This document shows positions 8,410-16,763 of a stretch of DNA of 64,000 nucleotides, piece by piece; positions within the stretch are counted from its first letter, which is position 1, and each line of letters starts with the position of its first letter. Below the pieces are notes generated by a model. The model ran no database searches, was not told the DNA's origin, and saw only the letters and a list, made by a program, of their open reading frames with translations. Made by a program: the position numbers and the translations under genes. The stretch is from Emticicia sp037153985 (GTDB lineage: Bacteria > Bacteroidota > Bacteroidia > Cytophagales > Spirosomataceae). The stretch spans positions 62,001-126,000 of the forward strand of contig NZ_JBBAYI010000001.1 in NCBI RefSeq assembly GCF_037153985.1, given 5' to 3'.

Positions 8410-10173
8410 ATGAGTTATTTTCAGCCAAGACCTTACAAGACTATCAAACATTCAATGCTTGAAACCATTGGCAAAGAATGGAATATGCAGGGAGGTACTG
8501 ACTCACTTGACCCATTCGTGCAGATGTTGTTAAGTGCTTGTGCTGACGAACTTTCAAGAATTGAAGAAAAGTTTCATAGCTCACAATCGGAAATCCTGAA
8601 CAGGTTGGCTGAACTTTTAATGCCTGACGAATGGGATATTCCGAAACCAGCATTCGGTGTTTTAAAAGTAAAGCAGACTTCCTACGAAACGGCCCCGAGT
8701 GTGGCTGTTAAACCCCAGAATCATTTTCTGGGTACTGTAAAAGTTGATGAAAGCTACGAAGAATATTATCTTTCGGCTACTAACGAATTTCAGGTATTAG
8801 GGGCAGAAGTAGCTTTTCTGGTCAATAGCGTTAACTTTTCTAAAGTTGAAGATGTAAGCAAAAAAACATCCCTGAAAGGTAATACTCAGCTTCATTCACA
8901 TACTATCTGGCTAGGCATTGAATACCTATCTGCTTGTACAAACCTGCAAGGGCTAAGATTCTTTTTTGACTGGACAGTAGACGACGAAAAAAACAAATAT
9001 TACCCTTATATCAAGCAAAGCAAGTGGTATTTCAATGGTAATGACATTACTCCGGCGGCAAACGAAACCTCCTTTAAGGAAAGCACTAATCCGAATACTA
9101 TTCTGAATTATTTCGAAAATAAAGCCCAGAATTTCTATCGTGATGCCTTCGTAACCATCACGAAGTCAGTTCCGTTAGAAAAAGAAAAATTTGAAACTCC
9201 GGCCGAATTAAGAATCTTTCATGATGAAATAATCAACCAACGGATTGACAACCTGCTTTGGATTAAAGTAGAGTTCCCGCGTGATATGCCCCATGAAGCC
9301 ATTAAACGCTTGTACTGTACAACAAACGCGTTTCCGGTACTCAATAGAAAAATTAATGAGCCAATTACATACAAAATCTATGGCGAAAGTAACCTGATAC
9401 CCATTGTTACCAAATATAGTGAAGAGTTTATGGCTGTTGAAAAAATACTGGGTAACAAAGGCAGGCAGCTAATGTATTCGCTCAGAAGAAAAGGAATAGA
9501 ACGCTTCGACAACCGTGATGCAAAGGAATTGCTCAGGTATGTAACCAATGTTTTGCAGGATGAAACCCACGCGTTTAAGGAACTGAACTATGGTAATTTT
9601 ATCTCAGAAAATATTGAGGAGGTTAAAAAGAATTTTGAAAGGATACTTCAGAAATTAAACGAAAACCTCGATAACTGGCAGAATAAAATCTATGTCTATG
9701 TAGAGGGTAAAGAATCTAAAGAAGAAGAAGCCGTTGATGTTTTTTTCTGGACAACCTCAGCTTTTGAGCAATACCCGAAGTCTTTAACTGAATTTCTGTC
9801 AGATAACGCCGAAGGTATCAGTTCTGACGGTTTGCTGCTAACCATCCAAAGAGGTAGAAAACGGCCAACTGAAAGTGAAAAAATAGCTAGCTTCCGGCAT
9901 AAACTCACCTCAAGGGGGCGTGTGGTAACACATCAGGATATACGCCTTTTCTGTATGGATTATGTAGGAGATAAACTGGCCGACGTGGAAGTTAAAAAGG
10001 ATGTCATGATTGGGCAGAACTCTTCAACAGGCTTTACCAGATACATTCATGTAAAGTTAATTCCAAAAGAAGAAAACCCCAATAGGGGCGAATGGGCCGG
10101 TATGTGCCATGACATAAGCCTTCTATTGAATGAACAAATGCAGGTATTACCCATAATGGTCGATTATAAATGA
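8410..10173 (+). CDS. tssF: T6SS baseplate protein TssF
   Basis: I chose the ATG at 8410 rather than an upstream in-frame start that would overlap tssE, because the product then begins with the family-like MSYFQPRPYKTIKHSMLETI. At 587 residues it has the normal TssF length. Family hallmarks are the early helix with DSLDPFVQMLLSACADELSRI, the LNRLAELLMPD segment and the later GRGRKRPT-like region. TssF with TssG and TssK forms the wedge of the T6SS baseplate. The stop overlaps tssG by 4 bp. Confidence 0.87.
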   Translation: MSYFQPRPYKTIKHSMLETIGKEWNMQGGTDSLDPFVQMLLSACADELSRIEEKFHSSQSEILNRLAELLMPDEWDIPKPAFGVLKVKQTSYETAPSVAVKPQNHFLGTVKVDESYEEYYLSATNEFQVLGAEVAFLVNSVNFSKVEDVSKKTSLKGNTQLHSHTIWLGIEYLSACTNLQGLRFFFDWTVDDEKNKYYPYIKQSKWYFNGNDITPAANETSFKESTNPNTILNYFENKAQNFYRDAFVTITKSVPLEKEKFETPAELRIFHDEIINQRIDNLLWIKVEFPRDMPHEAIKRLYCTTNAFPVLNRKINEPITYKIYGESNLIPIVTKYSEEFMAVEKILGNKGRQLMYSLRRKGIERFDNRDAKELLRYVTNVLQDETHAFKELNYGNFISENIEEVKKNFERILQKLNENLDNWQNKIYVYVEGKESKEEEAVDVFFWTTSAFEQYPKSLTEFLSDNAEGISSDGLLLTIQRGRKRPTESEKIASFRHKLTSRGRVVTHQDIRLFCMDYVGDKLADVEVKKDVMIGQNSSTGFTRYIHVKLIPKEENPNRGEWAGMCHDISLLLNEQMQVLPIMVDYK

Positions 10174-11150
10174 GTTTAAGAGAAAAGCAAAAAAGAATCA
10201 ATCGTCAGCTTGCCACAGACAACATTGATTATCTGACAGAATTCATAATTGCCAACTTAATTAAAGAAGGGTATGATTATGACAATATCGATGTCAGGGC
10301 TATCAGTTATTTCAAGCGAGGATTTAAAAAGGATATCGACAGCCTGTATTATGATGATAACAAAAAAATACTGAATTTTCATGTAACCAGAAATGCCCTT
10401 TACGATACTCTGCCCGAAAGCCTTTTTCATGAAGAAAACGCTTATGAAGATTTACAGAAAAACACCGATAACAAGCATTGGCTAGAGAAAAAACGTAAAA
10501 AACATGAAATTGAAGAGAAACAGGCTCGTATGTTTTTCTTCCCTTTTGAAAAAGAATTTTTCAGGCAAAGAGTTGATATCGAACTGAAAGAACAGTTTTA
10601 TTACACCAGTTTTGAAAAGAATTTACCCGCGCTTAAAAATATTGTAGACGATATATGGGGTATAAACGAAAACCTGACAGCACGCCAGTATTTTGCACTT
10701 TTCAAATGGTTACCTAATATATATAAGGTTGTTGGTAATAGAACCCAAACAGAATTGTGCCTGACCGATATTCTAGAGGCACCCATAAAAATTGAGGTTA
10801 AATCAGCTTTAGAAAGTGAGTTGCCAGAAGATAATACCGCCTTTTTTGTTTGTGGTGGAGATAACCTTCTGGGTGTAAATACAGTCATAGGCAATAAAGT
10901 TAACGACGGAACTTTCAGATGGATTTTACACATAGGCCCCTTAAATAAAGAACAGGTGAAAGAGTTTTTGCCCAGAGGCACAAAACATAACCTGCTTAAA
11001 ATAATCGAAAGAATTATTATTCCATTTGAAGTAGATGCAGAAACAAATTTAATACTAAAAAGAAAAGAGTCGCAGCACGACCAAGAGGGTATATGCTTCG
11101 AGCTCAACGATAACGTAAATAGTGTTTTAGGATTTACCACAGTTTTATAA
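10170..11150 (+). CDS. tssG: T6SS baseplate protein TssG
   Basis: The start overlaps the tssF stop as ATGA. The 326-residue product sits at the fixed place of TssG in T6SS operons and shows an N-terminal helical region, a central motif with NLTARQYFALFKWLPNIYKV (about 168-187) and a C-terminal beta-rich half (TFRWILHIGPLNKEQV). TssG binds TssF in a 2:1 wedge complex. Sequence identity with proteobacterial TssG would be low, so the call rests mainly on context and on the Bacteroidota pattern. Confidence 0.82.
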   Translation: MSLREKQKRINRQLATDNIDYLTEFIIANLIKEGYDYDNIDVRAISYFKRGFKKDIDSLYYDDNKKILNFHVTRNALYDTLPESLFHEENAYEDLQKNTDNKHWLEKKRKKHEIEEKQARMFFFPFEKEFFRQRVDIELKEQFYYTSFEKNLPALKNIVDDIWGINENLTARQYFALFKWLPNIYKVVGNRTQTELCLTDILEAPIKIEVKSALESELPEDNTAFFVCGGDNLLGVNTVIGNKVNDGTFRWILHIGPLNKEQVKEFLPRGTKHNLLKIIERIIIPFEVDAETNLILKRKESQHDQEGICFELNDNVNSVLGFTTVL

Positions 11151-11161
11151 ATAGTTTGATT

Positions 11162-12028
11162 ATGGATGTTTACTTAATTAAGATTTTAGTTTTTATTTTT
11201 TTGATAATTGCTTCGCTTTTCTTTGCAACTAATGAAGCACTTACCGAAAGCCCAAGATATTTCAGACAAATACTAATGTTTTTACTGGTAAGCATTGTAT
11301 TTACGTCAATCTTGTTGGGTTGTATATTTTACATTGGCAGCAAAAAAGCAGAATTTGAAATACTTTATATTAGCCTGATACTGTGCGGTGTGGCATTATT
11401 ACTGGGCTTTTTATATATCTGGACGTTTGATGGAAATCTGAAATGGGTCGATAAACTTCCATTGAGTAATAAAATCTGGTTTACATTGGCTATATCGCTA
11501 TTGGGGCAATTGCTTATTCTGGTTATTTCCCGAATTTTCTATAAAAGTTCGGTGCCTGATAACTTATGGACAGGCGGACTGTTTTATCCTGTACCGTTTT
11601 TAATGAGAGAAGCCTTCAGAGCTTGGAACGAAATTCCTGAACCTCTTTATAAAATCTGGACTATCCCTAATAAACGCCCGAATATCCGTGAATATGACCC
11701 TAACTCTATCCAGCGACCTAAACTGATGATTCTCGCTAACACAGTAGAACCACTGGGGCCATATACACCAAAATTGCCTACAAAGGCCCCATTTGGTGAA
11801 ATTTTCCATGCGTTTATTTTACAACTTAACGAAGACAGAATGCTGAAAAAACTGCCTACAATTAACTTGGGTAATGAGTTAGGGGCTGGTACACAATGGC
11901 ATTTTTATATTAAAGCAGAAGGTTTTTTCAACCAGCTTTTTTATGGAAACAGGTATATCGACCCCGATAAAACTTGTGAAGAACTGGGGCTATCAGAAAA
12001 AAGAATTATTGCGCGCCAAATTAACTAA
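11162..12028 (+). CDS. tssN: T6SS membrane protein TssN (Bacteroidota-specific)
   Basis: I start at ATG 11162; a TTG two codons earlier is possible. The 288-residue protein has four predicted membrane helices in its first half (about 5-23, 36-57, 64-86 and 104-125) and a soluble C-terminal half with FYPVPFLMREAFRAWNEIPE and a region rich in Pro. This matches the TssN family found only in type iii T6SS, which is thought to form part of the inner-membrane anchor replacing TssL/TssM. It lies between tssG and tssK, spacing 11 and 8 bp. Confidence 0.83.
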   Translation: MDVYLIKILVFIFLIIASLFFATNEALTESPRYFRQILMFLLVSIVFTSILLGCIFYIGSKKAEFEILYISLILCGVALLLGFLYIWTFDGNLKWVDKLPLSNKIWFTLAISLLGQLLILVISRIFYKSSVPDNLWTGGLFYPVPFLMREAFRAWNEIPEPLYKIWTIPNKRPNIREYDPNSIQRPKLMILANTVEPLGPYTPKLPTKAPFGEIFHAFILQLNEDRMLKKLPTINLGNELGAGTQWHFYIKAEGFFNQLFYGNRYIDPDKTCEELGLSEKRIIARQIN

Positions 12029-12036
12029 AGATTATC

Positions 12037-13224
12037 ATGCTAACAAGTATATCACATTTGCCGGTCAACTGGGTAAGCGGTATGAAAATTACCCAAAAGC
12101 ATTTTATTGAAACAGATAATGCTTTTATTGATGGATTGAGAGATAGCAGAATGCTGGCTTTGAACCGTTTTTACTATGGTATTCTGCCTGTTAATGAAAC
12201 AAACGAAAATAACTTTCAGGTAGAAATTAATACCAATGGTGAGTCGTTGAGTGTTAACCTGACAAATTGTAGGGCGGTTACGTCAAACGGTAACAGAATT
12301 GAAATTATTAACCAGCACTTCTCGAAACACACAAATGTGAACGAGATGGTTAATTACCTGAATCTGGATAGCCAACCTTATGAAATTTATGTAATCATAC
12401 ATACCAATCCTTTTGATAGAGCACCCATTGGCGAGCCCTCAAAAGAAGAAATCCCGACCAGACAACCCCATGCACAACCAGTTTATAAAATAGATTTTGT
12501 GCTACCGGCAAACTTTAGCCTCAACCAGTCTACTTATCGTAGTTCGTTAGTAATTGGTAAAGTAAGGCTGATGAATCGTAATTTTAGTAAAGATAATGAC
12601 TATTTCCCGCCTTGTATGGCTATTTCTTCTCATAGCAAACTGTATGAGGTCTACAATGATTCTCTAAAGAAGAAAGTAAAAATGATAATGTCGGATTCTC
12701 TCGAAATAATCCGTACAGTAAGAACCTACAAACGGCTCTTACACAGCGTTTTCGCCGGAGGAATCATGTATGTGGCCGAGCATACCAATCAGTTTCTGAT
12801 ACCTAACATAACCAGAATTGATTTGTATGATAAAGATATTACCCCAATCGATAGTCTGAGTTTCTTTATCGAATTTCTAAACCTCCATTTTTACTTAATC
12901 AGCACTTTGGGGGATGATGAGAAAAATAAAATTACGGCCGAAATAAACAAAATGCCGAATCATCACCGCTACTCGCCTCAGAAGTATGCCGAGCTCACAA
13001 GAGTACCCTATAACCATGATGACATAGGCCCCGTTGTGAAAAAACTCTCAGACCACCTTGAAGTACTCACAGAAGTATTCAGGTTTTATGTGAAAGTCAT
13101 CAACGATATCTCTACCTATGAAGAAAGAGAACTTAGGAGCGACACCCATCATTATACCGGACAACCAATTAATCAGCAAAATAATAATAATAATTCGTCA
13201 GGAGGATTAGGCTGGAATTTTTAA
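12037..13224 (+). CDS. tssK: T6SS baseplate protein TssK
   Basis: The 395-residue protein begins LPVNWVSGMKITQKHF, the version of the TssK opening (WxxGMxLxxxHF) that is conserved even in distant systems. The middle is beta-rich shoulder-like sequence and the C-terminal half is helical (about 230-370). The last 20 residues are Asn/Gly/Ser-rich and probably disordered. TssK trimers bind TssF/TssG and attach the baseplate to the membrane complex. The neighbours TssN and TssO are both membrane proteins, which agrees with that bridging role. Confidence 0.88.
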   Translation: MLTSISHLPVNWVSGMKITQKHFIETDNAFIDGLRDSRMLALNRFYYGILPVNETNENNFQVEINTNGESLSVNLTNCRAVTSNGNRIEIINQHFSKHTNVNEMVNYLNLDSQPYEIYVIIHTNPFDRAPIGEPSKEEIPTRQPHAQPVYKIDFVLPANFSLNQSTYRSSLVIGKVRLMNRNFSKDNDYFPPCMAISSHSKLYEVYNDSLKKKVKMIMSDSLEIIRTVRTYKRLLHSVFAGGIMYVAEHTNQFLIPNITRIDLYDKDITPIDSLSFFIEFLNLHFYLISTLGDDEKNKITAEINKMPNHHRYSPQKYAELTRVPYNHDDIGPVVKKLSDHLEVLTEVFRFYVKVINDISTYEERELRSDTHHYTGQPINQQNNNNNSSGGLGWNF

Positions 13225-13243
13225 TTAATTATAAAATTATCTC

Positions 13244-13822
13244 ATGAGACCACAGAATCAATCAGAACGCCAAGGAGCAATTTTCCGTTTTTGGGCCATT
13301 TATATTATTGTTTTAATTCTTCCAATGGTAGCCTTTTTCTATATTTTCAGAAACAGCGGAGGAAGTAGCAAAGACTATGATAATTTACAAATTCAGATAA
13401 AAGAGTTCGAAAGATTAACTAAATTGACAGAAAAATTAGATAGCCTCTCGAAAAAAATAATAGAAATTGACCTTGATATAGTTAAGCCAGGCCCACCAAC
13501 TACCAAACTGAACCTAAAAGATCAGGCCAAACATACAGTCAATAACATTGATAGGGTTATTAAAAATATGGAAGAAAGTAAGCCAAAAGCCAAAAGTGAG
13601 GCAGTTAAAAAATTCATCACAAATATTAATACCTTCCTTAATAACTATGTAGCCTATCATAATGCTTTTATGGAAAAAGTAGACTTTCAGACAAGTAGTG
13701 ATGATAAAAATGCAGAGTTATCACAGCTTAGGCTTGAGAATACAAAAATTAACGGAGAAGTTGGGCAACTTAAATCTCAGGTTGAAGGCCTAAGAATACA
13801 ATTGGCAAACTGTAATAAATAG
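13244..13822 (+). CDS. tssO: T6SS membrane protein TssO (Bacteroidota-specific)
   Basis: A 192-residue protein with one membrane helix near the N-terminus (about 14-36, AIYIIVLILPMVAFFYIF), a Gly/Ser linker, and then a long helical, coiled-coil-like region to the C-terminus that ends in heptad-like QLKSQVEGLRIQLAN. Short N-in topology places the coiled coil in the periplasm. This is the arrangement of TssO, one of the five type iii-specific proteins (TssN to TssR) that form the trans-envelope complex. It is 19 bp from tssK and 8 bp from the FHA gene. Confidence 0.8.
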   Translation: MRPQNQSERQGAIFRFWAIYIIVLILPMVAFFYIFRNSGGSSKDYDNLQIQIKEFERLTKLTEKLDSLSKKIIEIDLDIVKPGPPTTKLNLKDQAKHTVNNIDRVIKNMEESKPKAKSEAVKKFITNINTFLNNYVAYHNAFMEKVDFQTSSDDKNAELSQLRLENTKINGEVGQLKSQVEGLRIQLANCNK

Positions 13823-13830
13823 TTTTTATT

Positions 13831-14553
13831 ATGAATATTAAAATCGGCAAAGACCCCTCGGTTGATACCTCCGTTAAGGGTGTTGACTATAAACTAAATA
13901 CGGATGATAGATTCATTAGCCGTCATCATGCTTTTATTACCGTTGAAAGCAAAAGCCCTTTAAAAATGAATGTAACGGCTAAGTCGGTCAATAAGACATT
14001 TATCAATGGGAAAGTACTGGAAAACAACAAGCCGTATGCACTCAATATTGATGATGCTTTACAACTGGTGAGCATCCAGAACGAACCAATAAGCATTAAA
14101 GAACTATTGACATTTGCCAAAATTCCTTTACCTAAAGCACCCACAGCCAAACAATATAAACCCGATTTTTTGTTATTGAAAGACATCTACGATAATTATA
14201 AAAAAGAAAGTACCCGATTAACCAAAAAAGATGCCCTTATTAACGGGCTTCGCAGTAGTGTGTTTGCTTTAAGTACAGCTAGTGTGGGTTTAATTGCTAT
14301 TCTGGGCAAAGAAGATGACACTACCATGAAACTTGTTAAGATTGGTATTCCGGTTGTGGTAGTAATTGGTGTTACTTTATTCCTGAATTCAATAAGCCCG
14401 AGAGATAAAATAATCCAATTGAACGACCAGTTTGAGGTAGATTATATCTGCCCTAATTGTAGCAGGTCGTTCGGTAAAACTTCATGGACTTTACTGGCGC
14501 GGCAGAATCAGTGCGCTTTTTGTAAAACACCGTGGACCGAAGAAAATAAATAA
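13831..14553 (+). CDS. FHA-domain membrane protein with C-terminal zinc ribbon
   Basis: Residues 1-85 are an FHA (phosphothreonine-binding) domain with the canonical S30-R31-x-H33 and N59-G60 pairs; the usual leading GR is GK here. Two membrane helices follow (about 139-158 and 167-188), separated by a short acidic loop. The C-terminus carries a CPNC (207-210) and CAFC (228-231) pair that makes a zinc ribbon. Both ends should face the cytosol. It lies directly after tssO and probably docks a phosphorylated partner at the T6SS membrane anchor, like Fha proteins of proteobacterial systems. Whether it equals any named Tss subunit (for example TssP) I cannot decide. Confidence 0.75.
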   Translation: MNIKIGKDPSVDTSVKGVDYKLNTDDRFISRHHAFITVESKSPLKMNVTAKSVNKTFINGKVLENNKPYALNIDDALQLVSIQNEPISIKELLTFAKIPLPKAPTAKQYKPDFLLLKDIYDNYKKESTRLTKKDALINGLRSSVFALSTASVGLIAILGKEDDTTMKLVKIGIPVVVVIGVTLFLNSISPRDKIIQLNDQFEVDYICPNCSRSFGKTSWTLLARQNQCAFCKTPWTEENK

Positions 14554-14579
14554 CAATATTTCATTTAATAATAAATGCT

Positions 14580-15932
14580 ATGTCTGTATACGACCAAACA
14601 CAAATGCACCCCTCTGGAGGAAGTTCTTCAACTAACTGGGGTGAAGGAATAGATACTGGGCAATCTGATGAAGCAAGTGCTTCAAGACGATTGAGAGTAA
14701 GAGTGGCAGGTACTGCCCTCTTTACGGTTGGAATTGCTGCTTTAGGTTATTCTATGATAGATAGAAGCAGAGAAGCAGGCGAAGAGGAAGGAAACACACA
14801 AGACCCTTCGTCGACACCTGCTGATAGTACAGGAGCTAAGCCACCAAAACAAGATTTACAGATTTCGGAAGATGTAAAAAATGAATTATCGCCCGAATTC
14901 CTGAATCCTTCATTGACCAATTATACGGCTCCAACACCCGGCCCCACGCCTACACCAACACCTAATCCGACGCCAACACCTAACCCCAAACCTGATGGTG
15001 GTAGTACATCGCATGTAACGCATATAGTAGTCGATGGGCCAAATGGCTTACATGATTATTCAGGCTGTGGTAGTTTTGCACAGGCGTTTGCTCACGCAAG
15101 AGCCGAACTCGGAGGCCCCGGTGAAATTTTTATTTATCATGGTAAACCTTTTACAACTACATATAAGCACGAAGTAGAAGAGGGTTGTAGCTGTGTAAAA
15201 ACAGAACAAGGCCTTGAAGTTGAAATGGTAATCTGGGAAGATGGAACCGGAGCAAAAATTATTGCCAGCGATAGCGATAAAGATGGTATTGCCGACAAAT
15301 GGTTCTATGAAAATAATGAAATGCGATGTGAACTGATAGATACTGACGGAGATAATAAATTCGATGCGTTTCAAAGCCCTAGCGGAGAAATCATCAGTCT
15401 GGCCGAGCCTATTGAAACGGACTCAGAGGCAATACCGCCTGTAACTTATGACATTATTATAATGGATAATATTGAGTTTCTGGCTTATGGTGAACCCGGT
15501 AAGTATACGGGCCTTGTAGGTGAATATGATGGTAAAATTCTGAGCTATACCGATACCGACGGAGATGGTAAGTTTGACCACGCTGCCATTTTAAATGATA
15601 AACTTGAACCAATACATGAATGGGACATTGTGCCAATGACAGTGCAGAATGGCAATGTTATTATTCCTGAAGAATTTAACGATGGTGGTACTGGTGGAAA
15701 CGAAGACCCTGATAATCCTGAAGATATTAGTTTACCAGATACCGATAATGATAACGACGACAATAAAGACAACAATGTAGATGATAGCTTTATCGGGCCA
15801 GTAGAAGACCCAATCACTGACTCAAATGATATAGCTACCATTGAAGATGACCCATATAGAGTTGATATTGAAAATGAAATATATTCGGGTGATTTAAATA
15901 ATCATGCCGATATGTCAGCGTTTGGAAATTAA
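14580..15932 (+). CDS. Membrane-anchored protein with Pro-rich stalk and Asp-rich repeats
   Basis: I do not recognise a family. The 450-residue product has a polar Ser/Gly-rich N-terminus, one membrane helix (about 40-60), a Pro/Thr repeat stalk (about 117-140, PTPTPNP units) and a large C-terminal part. That part contains units DSDKDGIADKW, DTDGDNKFDAF and DTDGDGKFDHA, which look like Ca2+-binding DxDxDG loops of the thrombospondin-3/EF-hand type, and ends in a strongly acidic Asp/Asn tail. With N-in topology the repeats would lie in the periplasm. Its place inside the T6SS/FHA gene string suggests an envelope role in that machine. A stem-loop follows the gene. Confidence 0.6.
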   Translation: MSVYDQTQMHPSGGSSSTNWGEGIDTGQSDEASASRRLRVRVAGTALFTVGIAALGYSMIDRSREAGEEEGNTQDPSSTPADSTGAKPPKQDLQISEDVKNELSPEFLNPSLTNYTAPTPGPTPTPTPNPTPTPNPKPDGGSTSHVTHIVVDGPNGLHDYSGCGSFAQAFAHARAELGGPGEIFIYHGKPFTTTYKHEVEEGCSCVKTEQGLEVEMVIWEDGTGAKIIASDSDKDGIADKWFYENNEMRCELIDTDGDNKFDAFQSPSGEIISLAEPIETDSEAIPPVTYDIIIMDNIEFLAYGEPGKYTGLVGEYDGKILSYTDTDGDGKFDHAAILNDKLEPIHEWDIVPMTVQNGNVIIPEEFNDGGTGGNEDPDNPEDISLPDTDNDNDDNKDNNVDDSFIGPVEDPITDSNDIATIEDDPYRVDIENEIYSGDLNNHADMSAFGN

Positions 15933-15947
15933 TTCAAAATCTTAATC

Positions 15948-15979
15948 TGGGCTTTTTATAGCTTCCTATTCAAAGCCCA
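15948..15979 (+). terminator. Intrinsic terminator within the signalling operon
   Basis: Arms tgggcttt and aaagccca pair over a 16-base loop, followed by a T-rich tract that runs up to the next start codon at 15990. It could partly end transcripts from the T6SS structural genes, making the downstream signalling genes less expressed. Confidence 0.55.
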
Positions 15980-15989
15980 TTCCTTTTTT

Positions 15990-16721
15990 ATGATTATTTG
16001 TCATCAGTGTGGACATAAAATAGAAGTTTATTCTAATATCACAACAATCAGATGTTCTAGTTGTCGTGCAGTTCATACCATCAGACCAGCGAAGCCCATT
16101 CCTTCTCCTGAAGTTACTCCACCAGTGCAGACACCGCCAGAGAATGGTCGGAACACCGTGGGTGAAAACAGTGCAGGCACTGGCTTTGAAGATAAAACCG
16201 TATTTTTCTCGAATAAACCAACAGAGCCAAAGCCTACGCAACCCGAAATAAAAATCGGTTTGAAGTGCCTGGGTACTTTCGATGTTGATTTCCTTGAGAA
16301 AATAAAAGTTTTCTCCATGCCTTTTGCCTATCAGAAGGAAATAGTCTATAAGCAAGGTAACAATCAATTCCCTATATTGGGAATTTCAAAAGACAAGGTT
16401 TTAATAGGACGGAAACCTATGAATCCTGATGGATTTGAAGACGTTGATATAAAACTGGACAGTCAGGATACAACTATCAGCCGTAGGCAATGCGAGTTAC
16501 AAATTAAAAAACAGCAAAATACAGTAGCTCTTAGCCTGACTACCCATGCCAATGCGGCTAATCTGGTTGAAGTTAATGGAAAACCCATCGAGCGAGGAAT
16601 TATCCGGCAAATTCATCAAGGTGATTTCTTAAGGCTAGGTAATACAATATTTGAGGTTATCGTCGAAATCCCCCAAAACAATACCGCTGACACAGACTAT
16701 AACAAAACAATAGTATTCTAA
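15990..16721 (+). CDS. Zinc-ribbon FHA-domain protein
   Basis: The N-terminus has two CxxC pairs (C4/C7 and C22/C25) forming a zinc ribbon. A Pro-rich linker contains the motif EDKTVFF (T70). The C-terminal FHA domain spans about 125-230 with G140-R141, S164-R165 and N196-G197; the usual His of SRxH is Gln (Q167), which may weaken or change phosphopeptide binding. The protein ends DYNKTIVF, again a threonine followed by hydrophobic residues. No membrane helix, so it is cytosolic. It lies 42 bp before a PP2C gene. The likely job is a phospho-dependent adaptor between the kinases and the T6SS. Confidence 0.75.
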   Translation: MIICHQCGHKIEVYSNITTIRCSSCRAVHTIRPAKPIPSPEVTPPVQTPPENGRNTVGENSAGTGFEDKTVFFSNKPTEPKPTQPEIKIGLKCLGTFDVDFLEKIKVFSMPFAYQKEIVYKQGNNQFPILGISKDKVLIGRKPMNPDGFEDVDIKLDSQDTTISRRQCELQIKKQQNTVALSLTTHANAANLVEVNGKPIERGIIRQIHQGDFLRLGNTIFEVIVEIPQNNTADTDYNKTIVF

Positions 16722-16763
16722 AGTTTATTAAAATATTGCAGTCAATAAAAACGGCTTAATTAT

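Noticed and set aside
10601..11140. 179-codon minus-strand frame opposite tssG
   Set aside because: It is a mirror of the tssG coding sequence with no recognisable domain and no promoter or partner.
3237..13822. Phage tail or extracellular contractile injection system (eCIS)
   Set aside because: Presence of Hcp-type TssD, VgrG with T6SS layout, TssF/G/K baseplate and membrane TssN/TssO, with no tail-fibre, tape-measure or AAA ATPase genes of eCIS type, fits T6SS.
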